Of a stretch of DNA of 12,028 nucleotides, positions 6,033 to 12,028 are shown in pieces. The position numbers and the translations under genes were made by a program. The notes below the pieces were generated by a model. It saw only the letters and a program-made list of their open reading frames with translations. It was not told the origin of the DNA and did not search any database. Numbering within the stretch: the first letter of the stretch is position 1; the number at the start of each line of letters is the position of its first letter. Source of the stretch: JABEVB01 sp049965775 (GTDB taxonomy: Bacteria; Planctomycetota; Phycisphaerae; WQYP01); assembly GCA_049965775.1 (NCBI GenBank), contig JBMFVX010000096.1, positions 1 to 12,028 of the forward strand. The letters are read 5' to 3'.

Positions 6033-8255
6033 CTACACGCGCCGCCGCACCAAAAACACCGCGATCCCCGCCAGCACCACGAGTACGGCTGGCCCTAAAA
6101 AGCTGATCAAACGAACGGTGGTCTCCTCGGTGGAACTCATGGCCGCTATGCGCAATGCCACGGTAGCCCGCGGACTTACACCCATAAACTGCGACTCATG
6201 CGCCAGCCAATACATGCTGTTCATAAACAACTGTGCATTGCCGGGGTATTGCTCCACCGGCGTAAGCTGGCCATACACATCGGCCAGCCGATAACTGAAG
6301 CTGTTGTCAGATACCATCAGTCCGCCGCCAAACACCACCAGCCGCGATGTTGGCGTGCTGACGCTTACGCCCATGGGTACGGGAGGAGCAAGGTCTTCGC
6401 CGGGCTTGAATTGCGTAGAGCTGCCATTGCCAGGCCCGACGGCCCACACATCTTCGCTAACCGGACTTTGAAGAATAACTTTGACCACTGGCTTGTTTAA
6501 CAAAGCAGCCTTGGCCTCGGCAGCCGATTGAGGCTTACCTGGCTGTGTGGCCGCGGTATTGGGCAATGAAAAGTTTTTGATCGGTTCCACTACAGTCGGC
6601 CCCAGCAAAAACACGCCCGGCGCCGGTTCAACACCCATCAGACGCGTCGCCAACGATCCCAGCGGACCGGTAATCGGCCCTGGCGGGTAGCGGGTGACAA
6701 CTGTTTCTGGGGCAAGCACATACTTCTGGTGCCCACCTTGCTGCTCGGCAAATCGCTGCACCACCGTGTAGAGCGGCCGAAGGCGCACGCCATACTGTGC
6801 CAGCAGGCCCTTGTACGGCAATTCACCGCCGGTAAGCTGCATAATCTGTTCCGGCATGGAACCCAGCAGAAACAGCGCGGAACCTCCTTCTTTAAGGTGC
6901 TTGGCAACATCGCGCTGGAGCATATTAAGCTGCATGGCCGCCATGAACTGCTGCTGGCCCATCGGCGGCAGGCCGATCACAACCCATATCACGCCCTTGC
7001 CCATTGCGGGCGGCGTGGGTGAGGCATTGGGATTTTGCTGACTAGGCTCGCCCGGCGACCATTGATAAAACTTGAAATTGCCGCGGCGAAGGTCGCTCGC
7101 GATGCGGGCAAAGCTCAGCCCCGCCTGCGGGTTGGTTAAATCGCCCGGATATGTGCTTACAAAAACCACCTTGGTTTTTTGCGGATGAACCATCGCAAGC
7201 AGAGCCGCATTAACCGCCTGCTCGCCCTGGAATATTCGCCGGCTGCCGCTGCCACCCGGATTCGCCCGGAATAACTGATAGTCGGGAATGCTCTTAACGC
7301 TATGCGGCCCGATGATTACCACGGAGTCCGGCGATAACTGATGCAGCACATCAGCCCCTTTGAGCGGCTTAAGATTCACGAGCTTTTTGTTGTATGCCTT
7401 TATCGCCGCCACCTGCTTTTTATATGCGGCCTGTCGCGACTGCAAATACTTTCCCAGGATGCTCCCCGCCTTCTTCACCGTGGCGGGATCAGTCAAGTAT
7501 TGCAAATTTTCTTCAATACTCTGCAGGTTGGTTTGCATGTCGGCAATGAGCGTAGGCCAATGCGGTAGCGTGCGCGTTAAGCCATGGCGCACGTCGCGAG
7601 CCAATTGAGCGCTGGCCTGCGGAAATGCACCCTGCGCAAAGGCGCTTTGTACCTGCACAATCTGTTGCTGCTCGGCATTGCTCACTCCGGCCTGCGAGGC
7701 CAGCAAGCCAATTTGCGTCGCTTCCCGCTTAAAGAAAGCATTTAACGCCGCACCAAGGGGCTTATATTCCCGCGCTGTCGCACGATAAGGCTTGAACTGA
7801 TCGGCAAAACGAGCCTTTATTGTGCGCTCAAGTTCGCGGCGGCTATGAGGCTGGTAGATACGCAAAGCCGACGACAAACGCGTATATTCCCGCAGCAGCC
7901 GCTCCACCCGATCGCCAGACGCCTGCTCGGAAGCGGTCTCTCCACCGCCGGAAAGATACATGTTGACCAACTGATATTTTTTACCGCTGGCCGCAATTAA
8001 TTTGACCAGAGAATGCGTTTTTGGCGAGAGCGAGTAAATCTGACCGGTTGTAAAGTCCTGCCGGTGGTTAAACCGAAACCCCAGGTAATCAAGCCCCGCG
8101 ACCAGGCCGATCAAAATGATGATTAAAATCGCCGTGTTGGTGCCATAGATCCAGCGACGAGCGCCTACGGCATTGGCGTTACGATCGGCATCTTGAGCCT
8201 GACCGGCCAACGGTGTCTGCCGGCCTGAATCGGTTGATTTTGTTTCATCGGGCAT
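6033..8255 (-). CDS. GldG-like ABC-system auxiliary protein with large helical insert
   Basis: This 740-residue protein is of the GldG / ABC-type auxiliary family (Pfam ABC_transp_aux). It has an N-terminal cytoplasmic tail, a membrane segment at about 38-60, then the signature FNHRQDFTTGQIYSLSPKT (62-80), a large extracytoplasmic region, and a C-terminal membrane segment (about 717-736) ending in basic RRR. Residues about 115-300 are helix-rich and Gln/Ala/Lys-rich, with likely coiled coil around 235-295. The alpha/beta sensor-like core resumes at SPDSVVIIGPHSV (308-320), then KVVFVSTYPGDLTNP, VIWVVIGLPPM and SALFLLGSMPEQIM. I chose the ATG at 8255 with GGAG nine bases upstream; a GTG at 8270 overlaps that GGAG and has no comparable site. 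GldG is an inner-membrane partner of GldA/GldF in Bacteroidetes gliding, but homologues occur widely in non-gliding bacteria. The neighbours here are the matching ATPase and permease, so a joint complex is the reasonable inference. The substrate is unknown. Confidence 0.88.
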   Translation of the reverse strand: MPDETKSTDSGRQTPLAGQAQDADRNANAVGARRWIYGTNTAILIIILIGLVAGLDYLGFRFNHRQDFTTGQIYSLSPKTHSLVKLIAASGKKYQLVNMYLSGGGETASEQASGDRVERLLREYTRLSSALRIYQPHSRRELERTIKARFADQFKPYRATAREYKPLGAALNAFFKREATQIGLLASQAGVSNAEQQQIVQVQSAFAQGAFPQASAQLARDVRHGLTRTLPHWPTLIADMQTNLQSIEENLQYLTDPATVKKAGSILGKYLQSRQAAYKKQVAAIKAYNKKLVNLKPLKGADVLHQLSPDSVVIIGPHSVKSIPDYQLFRANPGGSGSRRIFQGEQAVNAALLAMVHPQKTKVVFVSTYPGDLTNPQAGLSFARIASDLRRGNFKFYQWSPGEPSQQNPNASPTPPAMGKGVIWVVIGLPPMGQQQFMAAMQLNMLQRDVAKHLKEGGSALFLLGSMPEQIMQLTGGELPYKGLLAQYGVRLRPLYTVVQRFAEQQGGHQKYVLAPETVVTRYPPGPITGPLGSLATRLMGVEPAPGVFLLGPTVVEPIKNFSLPNTAATQPGKPQSAAEAKAALLNKPVVKVILQSPVSEDVWAVGPGNGSSTQFKPGEDLAPPVPMGVSVSTPTSRLVVFGGGLMVSDNSFSYRLADVYGQLTPVEQYPGNAQLFMNSMYWLAHESQFMGVSPRATVALRIAAMSSTEETTVRLISFLGPAVLVVLAGIAVFLVRRRV

Positions 8256-8298
8256 ATTCAAAAACTCCACGAATAACGGGTTGTCTGTATACGCGACG

Positions 8299-8324
8299 GC
8301 AATTGCACGCTCTTATCAGAGCGT
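8299..8324 (-). other. Hairpin at the permease stop codon
   Basis: ACGCTC (8307-8312) and GAGCGT (8319-8324) are perfect 6-bp arms around a six-base loop. They begin at the last base of the permease stop codon on the minus strand, and on that strand the loop reads TGATAA. The 8-bp palindrome GCAATTGC (8299-8306) follows directly. No T-run is present. It lies in the 68-base gap before the GldG-like gene and could influence relative expression of the two genes. Confidence 0.45.
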
Positions 8325-9070
8325 TACCGCCAACGCCGGCTCTCCATGACCACATATGTAAGCGCCAAAAACAGAAAGGACCCCGTTAAAAAGTAAACGA
8401 CATCACGCGTATCCACCACGCCGCGGGCAAAGCCTATGGTATGCGGTTCAATCGCAATGTACCCCAACACATTAAGCACGCCCTGCAAAAAGTGCCATGA
8501 CGGCTTGACATAGGGCCGCAACAAAAATGACAGCACCGTCGCCAGCCAATCGAGCACCAGCAGCGTAATGCAACTGCTCATCGCGGCCACCACCTGATGC
8601 TGTGACAACGCCGAAAAAAACAGCCCCACCGATACCATCAGCATGCCCATGAGCACCAGGCCCACATAGCCCGTAACAATCGGCGGAAAATCGGGGCGGC
8701 CGAACGCCAGCAGTATCAGCACAAACACCACGCTGGAAAGCACAAGGATTGTGTAGAAGCCCAAAGCTCCCAAAAACTTGCCGAATATCAATTCCACTTC
8801 CGTCAGTGGACTGGTGCGCAATACCTCGATGCGCCCGGAGCGATATTCTTCGGAGAACAGCGCCATGGTTATAAACGGCACCAGAAAGACCATAATCAGA
8901 TGGTTCATTGCGATCATGGGGCCGGGGTCGGCGAGGCTGCCGGGCCGCAGTATCTGCAGCGAAAACAGCAGCCCCACAAACAGCAGATAGATGGTCAACA
9001 CAATGTAACCCAGCGGTGCGTAGAATAGCGCCTTGATTTCGCGCCCCGCTATAGCCAATGTTCGCAACAT
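8324..9070 (-). CDS. ABC-2-type permease, GldF-like
   Basis: This 248-residue integral membrane protein has six hydrophobic segments, at about residues 17-39, 52-73, 98-122, 131-154, 160-184 and 222-242, as expected for an ABC-2 permease. The opening REIKALFYAPLGYIVLTIYLLFVG matches the GldF-type start, in which an amphipathic coupling helix precedes the first membrane span. The cytoplasmic loop FSEEYRSGRIEVLRTSPLTEVELIFGKFLGA (72-102) is a hallmark of this subgroup and probably contacts the ATPase. The ATG at 9070 has GGAG about ten bases upstream. It sits between the ATPase gene (98-base gap) and the GldG-like gene (68-base gap), all leftward. The single permease would be expected to work as a homodimer with two copies of the ATPase. 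The substrate cannot be deduced. Confidence 0.92.
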   Translation of the reverse strand: MLRTLAIAGREIKALFYAPLGYIVLTIYLLFVGLLFSLQILRPGSLADPGPMIAMNHLIMVFLVPFITMALFSEEYRSGRIEVLRTSPLTEVELIFGKFLGALGFYTILVLSSVVFVLILLAFGRPDFPPIVTGYVGLVLMGMLMVSVGLFFSALSQHQVVAAMSSCITLLVLDWLATVLSFLLRPYVKPSWHFLQGVLNVLGYIAIEPHTIGFARGVVDTRDVVYFLTGSFLFLALTYVVMESRRWR

Positions 9071-9141
9071 ATTTTATTGACTCCGCCAAAAACTAAGTCT
9101 GATTAATGCCTGTTTCGCCGCGCCGGCAACCACCGGGCCGA

Positions 9142-9166
9142 CGATGCTGCGCAATATGCAGCGTCG
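9142..9166. other. Hairpin between ATPase and permease genes
   Basis: CGATGCTGC (9142-9150) and GCAGCGTCG (9158-9166) pair over nine positions with one imperfect pair, around a seven-base loop. The inner five pairs are perfect. The structure begins three bases after the ATPase stop in transcription order. No T-run follows. Confidence 0.35.
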
Positions 9167-9168
9167 CG

Positions 9169-10161
9169 CTAAGCCGCTTCGCGACCGCCATCGGTGCGCT
9201 CTCCGCTGCGACCAGGATCGGTAATCTGCACAAAAAATTCTTCCAGGGACATGCCGGCCGTTCGCATTTCCCGCAAGGCCCATCCACGTCCTACCACAGT
9301 AGCGGCAATTTGCTCGCGCAGAGCAGCCTCAACCTTGCCGGTGATTTCAAAACTCGCGACCGGTCCGCCACCGAGTATTTTGGCATCCTGCACGCCCGGC
9401 AAAGCCGCGATGGCGCTCTTCACCTGGTCGGCCGGGCCGCGCACTTCCACCAGCAGCCGCGCGCCGCCGCCAAGCTGCGCCCCTTGCTGCTTGAGCTCAT
9501 CGGGCGTGCCCTGAGCTAATATACGGCCGCGACCAATGATGATTACCCGCTGGCATACCAATTCCACCTCTGAAAGGATGTGCGTTGACAGCAGCACGGT
9601 ATGTTGGCCAGCAAGCTCGGCAATCAGCCGCCGCGCTTCACGAATTTGAGACGGGTCCAGCCCAACGGTTGGCTCGTCCAGCACCAGCACCGGAGGATTA
9701 TGCAAAAGCGCATCGGCAATACCCAACCGCTGCCGGTAGCCCTTGGATAAATTGCCCACCACCCATCGCAGCCGATCACCGAGCCAGCAGCGTTCGGCGA
9801 CCTCACCAATGCGTTGCCGACGCTGGGCCCGCGGCATACCCCGCAATTTACCCCGATAATCTAAATATTCGCTGACGCGCATCTCGTGATATAGAGGTGT
9901 GCTTTCGGGCAAATATCCGATATTCTGCCGCACCTGAAGCGATTGGCTAAAAACATCGAAACCCGCCACCGATGCCCGGCCGCTTGTGGGAGGCATATAG
10001 CAGGTAAGCATGCGGATGGTGGTGGTTTTACCGGCTCCATTCGGCCCTAAAAAGCCCACCACTGAACCTTTAGGAACCTCAAAACTTATGTGGTCTACCG
10101 CACGAAAACGGCCATAGTCTTTGGTAATCTGGTCAACGACGATTTCCGCCGGTTTTTGCAT
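9169..10161 (-). CDS. ABC transporter ATP-binding protein, GldA-like
   Basis: This 330-residue ATPase carries every catalytic motif: Walker A GPNGAGKTT (39-47), the Q-loop region replaced by GYLPESTPLYHEM (82-94), signature LSKGYRQR (138-145), Walker B VLVLDEPT (158-165), D-loop GLDP (167-170) and the switch histidine in STH (194). LPES in place of a glutamine-containing Q-loop is common in ABC-2/GldA-type ATPases. Residues about 230-330 form a C-terminal extension typical of this subgroup. It should drive the neighbouring ABC-2 permease from the cytoplasmic face. I chose the ATG at 10161, which opens the usual short lead-in to the first strand and has a GAGGCGGA site upstream; the ATG at 10227 lies inside an inverted repeat and has no ribosome binding site. 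It is the first gene of a leftward operon with permease, GldG-like and DUF4340 genes. Confidence 0.93.
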   Translation of the reverse strand: MQKPAEIVVDQITKDYGRFRAVDHISFEVPKGSVVGFLGPNGAGKTTTIRMLTCYMPPTSGRASVAGFDVFSQSLQVRQNIGYLPESTPLYHEMRVSEYLDYRGKLRGMPRAQRRQRIGEVAERCWLGDRLRWVVGNLSKGYRQRLGIADALLHNPPVLVLDEPTVGLDPSQIREARRLIAELAGQHTVLLSTHILSEVELVCQRVIIIGRGRILAQGTPDELKQQGAQLGGGARLLVEVRGPADQVKSAIAALPGVQDAKILGGGPVASFEITGKVEAALREQIAATVVGRGWALREMRTAGMSLEEFFVQITDPGRSGERTDGGREAA

Positions 10162-10224
10162 ATATTTTCCGCCTCTTTTTAGCCTCGCCACGGCTAACAC
10201 GCCGGGCATTAATTTCCAAGTCCC

Positions 10225-10253
10225 CATAATGGCTTTGAGCTTGGGCCATTATG
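10225..10253 (-). promoter_or_regulatory. Perfect 9-bp inverted repeat in the ABC operon leader
   Basis: CATAATGGC (10225-10233) and GCCATTATG (10245-10253) are exact reverse complements separated by 11 bases. The repeat lies between the candidate promoter and the ATPase start, in the predicted untranslated leader. It could be a regulator-binding operator or a leader RNA hairpin. No T-run follows on the minus strand, so it is not an ordinary intrinsic terminator. Confidence 0.55.
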
Positions 10254-10311
10254 CCCCCGCCTGCAACCTACTCCTGCCAACCTGCCGCCCCTCACCACAC
10301 CCAGACCAATC

Positions 10312-10340
10312 TCTCTAATGGTGTTTTTACGAATTGTCAA
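10312..10340 (-). promoter_or_regulatory. Candidate promoter of the ABC operon
   Basis: On the minus strand a perfect -35 TTGACA lies at 10335-10340 and, 17 bases on, TAGAGA at 10312-10317 as a weak -10 (three of six consensus positions). Transcription would start near 10305, giving a leader of about 145 bases before the ATPase ATG. The exact -35 and ideal spacing support it; the poor -10 lowers confidence. Confidence 0.5.
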
Positions 10341-10385
10341 CGGTTTGGTTTGAACAAAATTGCCCTGCAAGCCAAAATTTTTCAT

Positions 10386-10414
10386 TTGACAGCCCGCCTC
10401 TCTGCGGATACCTA
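10386..10414 (+). promoter_or_regulatory. Candidate promoter of the small lipoprotein gene
   Basis: A perfect TTGACA is at 10386-10391. With a 17-base spacer the -10 would be TACCTA (10409-10414), a poor match; TATTAG at 10413-10418 is a better hexamer but has a 21-base spacer. The site is divergent from the ABC operon promoter, and the two -35 boxes are 45 bases apart. Between it and the gene, CCGCC/GGCGG (10429-10440) forms a tight GC-rich inverted repeat just ahead of the ribosome binding site. Confidence 0.4.
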
Positions 10415-10461
10415 TTAGTATGTGTTCGCCGCCGTGGCGGTGCTTTTGGCTGGAGGCCTTG

Positions 10462-10680
10462 ATGAAAAGGTTTGCCGTTTCTGCTTGTGTGCTCGGAATC
10501 GCCGGGATTGCGTTGACCCTTGGTGGCTGCCAGACGCTCACCGACACTCCGGGGGCTAATGCCAACCGGGTAGCGCATGCTACCGTAACCGACTGGCGCC
10601 AGGCGCCCGACGATGCCGAGCAATTGTTGCTGCTCGATCGTCCGGTGCAGTTGTCCAATGTGCCGGTTCCGTCGCGCTAA
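10462..10680 (+). CDS. Small lipoprotein, function unknown
   Basis: This 72-residue precursor starts with a lysine/arginine-containing signal peptide (MKRF), a hydrophobic core to about residue 19 and the lipobox LGGC (20-23), so C23 should become the lipidated first residue of a mature peptide of about 50 residues. The mature part is polar and ends with a segment rich in leucine and aspartate (DDAEQLLLLDRP, about 51-62), which may form a short helix. I do not recognise a named family. The ATG at 10462 has GGAGG five bases upstream (10452-10456); an in-frame start at 10420 would add 14 residues that spoil the signal peptide. It lies 247 bases ahead of the TPR lipoprotein gene on the same strand and is divergent from the ABC operon. 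The signal peptide and ribosome binding site make a real gene likely despite its small size. Confidence 0.75.
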   Translation: MKRFAVSACVLGIAGIALTLGGCQTLTDTPGANANRVAHATVTDWRQAPDDAEQLLLLDRPVQLSNVPVPSR

Positions 10681-10698
10681 GGCTTAGGACCTCTGCCG

Positions 10699-10719
10699 GG
10701 CGATTGTTGGGCAATCGTC
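10699..10719 (+). terminator. Hairpin after the small lipoprotein gene, possible weak terminator
   Basis: GGCGATTG (10699-10706) pairs with CAATCGTC (10712-10719) over eight positions including one G-U pair, around a five-base loop, 18 bases after the stop codon. The position fits a terminator but only a mixed pyrimidine-rich stretch, not a T-run, follows. The rest of 10720-10927 shows nothing I can name. Confidence 0.35.
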
Positions 10720-10927
10720 TGCTGCGCGTCAACAAGCCGTTCGACTGACTTTGGCCTTGCGCGTAGGATGCCGTGAATGGGCGTCCATTGCTTGATGCCC
10801 ATGGGGCACACCAAGCATGGCCTACCACTGAAATACACGGCAATCTGATCCCTCAAGTTTTGCCCGGCAAAAAAGGCTGAAACGCCGATAATGCCATGGT
10901 GCGATAGCAATTGAAGGAAGGCTTGAA

Positions 10928-11917
10928 ATGGCTCGCAACACATGGATGATCATACTTGTCGCGGGGGCCATGGTAGTGGCAGGTTGCACCCAGCGGCCCA
11001 GCGGCATCAAAGCATATGTTAAAGGGCAACTCGCCGCCGAGCATGGCCATACGTCCCAGGCGATAGCCGAACTTTCCAAGGCAATCTCGCGCAATCCACA
11101 AATGGCTTTGGCCTACCAGGCTCGCGCTGATCTCTACCGTAAGAGCCATCATCTCAATAAAGCAGCCGATGATTACCAGCACGTCACCCGGCTTGATCCC
11201 TATAATTTTCACAGTTTTTTTGAGCTTGGCCGCATTTACCAGCAGCTTCAAAAGTTTGAACAGGCCATCAGCGCGTACCAGCATGCCCTGCAGCTTCAGC
11301 CCGGCAATACGCATGTAGCTATGAATCTTGCGGTGGCCTACGCGCAGGCAGGCCATCCATTCAGAGGCATTTTATATGGCAAGCGCGCGGTGGATGGCGG
11401 CCGCAAAGACTTTGCCGCCCTTGCCAACCTCGGCGCCATTTATGCCCAGGCAGCCGCCAAAGATGCCGCGTACCGGGCCAAGGCCATCAACTACCTCAAA
11501 CAGAGCCTGGAGCTTCAACCGCATCAGCCAAGGGTTTATCTCAACCTCGCGCAGGTGTATCTTAAAGCTGGAGAGTTTACCGATGCCGGCCGCGTGCTGC
11601 GCACCAGCATGAAGTTGGCCCCCTCCGCACTCGCCAGCGAACGACTGGGCTATTGCTACTATAAACTTCATAACCTGCAAAGCGCCAAGCGGGCCTATCT
11701 CGAATCGGTCACACTTAAGCCCAACTACCCTCCAGCGCTTAACGGCCTTGGTGTGGTGAGCATGACGCAGTCCATTGAACATCCCGATTCCAGGCATGCA
11801 GGCAGGCTTTCCGCCCAGGCTATCAAATACTGGAAAGCAAGCCTGAAAGTTAATCCAAACCAACCTCTCATTCAAAAACTGGTAAAGCGGTTTTCGCATT
11901 ACAACTCATCACAGTAA
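10928..11917 (+). CDS. TPR-repeat lipoprotein
   Basis: This 329-residue precursor has a signal peptide with lipobox VAGC (17-20), lipidated at C20, so it should be anchored to a membrane facing the periplasm. The mature part is almost entirely tetratricopeptide repeats, about eight of them. Clear units begin near residues 28, 60, 94, 128, 162, 201, 235 and 268, with typical pieces such as AIAELSKAISRNPQ, AISAYQHALQLQPG, AINYLKQSLELQPH and AKRAYLESVTLKPN. The fifth and eighth units have short insertions. TPR arrays are protein-binding scaffolds; some TPR lipoproteins (for example PilF/PilW) assemble type IV pilus secretins, but nothing here identifies that role. The ATG at 10928 is preceded by AAGGAAGG six bases upstream. 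Its only same-strand neighbour is the small lipoprotein gene. Confidence 0.92.
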   Translation: MARNTWMIILVAGAMVVAGCTQRPSGIKAYVKGQLAAEHGHTSQAIAELSKAISRNPQMALAYQARADLYRKSHHLNKAADDYQHVTRLDPYNFHSFFELGRIYQQLQKFEQAISAYQHALQLQPGNTHVAMNLAVAYAQAGHPFRGILYGKRAVDGGRKDFAALANLGAIYAQAAAKDAAYRAKAINYLKQSLELQPHQPRVYLNLAQVYLKAGEFTDAGRVLRTSMKLAPSALASERLGYCYYKLHNLQSAKRAYLESVTLKPNYPPALNGLGVVSMTQSIEHPDSRHAGRLSAQAIKYWKASLKVNPNQPLIQKLVKRFSHYNSSQ

Positions 11918-12028
11918 ACGCAGCAGAGCTCCTGTCTGCCCCCCCTGCGCTGCCATAGGCGCTAACTTAACGCAGGTGGTTTCCGCTTCCTTTTACCGTG
12001 GCATAGGCCCTTGCGAATAGTCGGCCAG
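11918..12028. other. Non-coding right edge
   Basis: No gene is supported here. CCTGCG (11944-11949) and CGCAGG (11971-11976) could pair around a 21-base loop containing a smaller GCGC/GCGC repeat, which might mark the end of the TPR transcript. There is no adjacent T-run, so I give it little weight. Confidence 0.25.

Noticed and set aside
8472..9089. Minus-strand frame of 205 codons overlapping the permease gene
   Set aside because: The permease frame shows six membrane segments and family motifs; this overlapping frame shows neither and is a shadow.
1..12028. CRISPR array, tRNA, rRNA, toxin-antitoxin or phage defence system
   Set aside because: No regularly spaced repeats, tRNA-like cloverleafs or defence-type domains are visible; the genes present are explained by transport, regulation, redox and envelope functions.

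Overview
The window looks like chromosomal DNA from a Gram-negative bacterium with moderately high G+C content. It encodes two Sec-dependent lipoproteins and an inner-membrane ABC cassette made of an ATPase, an ABC-2 permease, a GldG-like protein and a DUF4340 protein. A GldG-like protein with a long helical insert next to a DUF4340 protein resembles arrangements I associate with Planctomycetota, especially Phycisphaerae. That assignment is inference, because no rRNA or marker gene is present.

Left edge (1-1093): the C-terminal remnant of an ISAs1-family transposase is followed by what looks like the right end of that insertion sequence. This end abuts the 3' end of a leftward PilZ-domain gene, whose last dozen codons appear to come from the IS. 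About 265 non-coding bases follow.

Middle left (1094-4336): a leftward YeiH/UPF0324 membrane transporter gene is divergent from a LysR-type regulator gene. They share an AT-rich control region holding a perfect TATAAT and an inverted repeat, which is the classic layout of a LysR regulator and its target. A rightward aldo/keto reductase gene of the YdhF type follows.

Middle right (4471-10340): a leftward four-gene operon reads, in transcription order, ABC ATPase, ABC-2 permease, GldG-like protein, DUF4340 protein. It probably makes one inner-membrane ABC complex with two large periplasmic subunits; the substrate is unknown. A TTGACA-type promoter lies about 150 bases upstream. A perfect 9-bp inverted repeat sits in the leader, and each of the three gaps between genes also holds a hairpin.

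Right edge (10386-12028): a divergent rightward pair encodes a 72-residue lipoprotein of unknown function and a 329-residue TPR lipoprotein. The last 111 bases hold no gene that I can support.

I see no tRNA, rRNA, CRISPR array, phage module or recognisable defence system. The most unusual items are the IS/PilZ junction, the hairpins along the ABC operon, and the large helical insert in the GldG-like protein.
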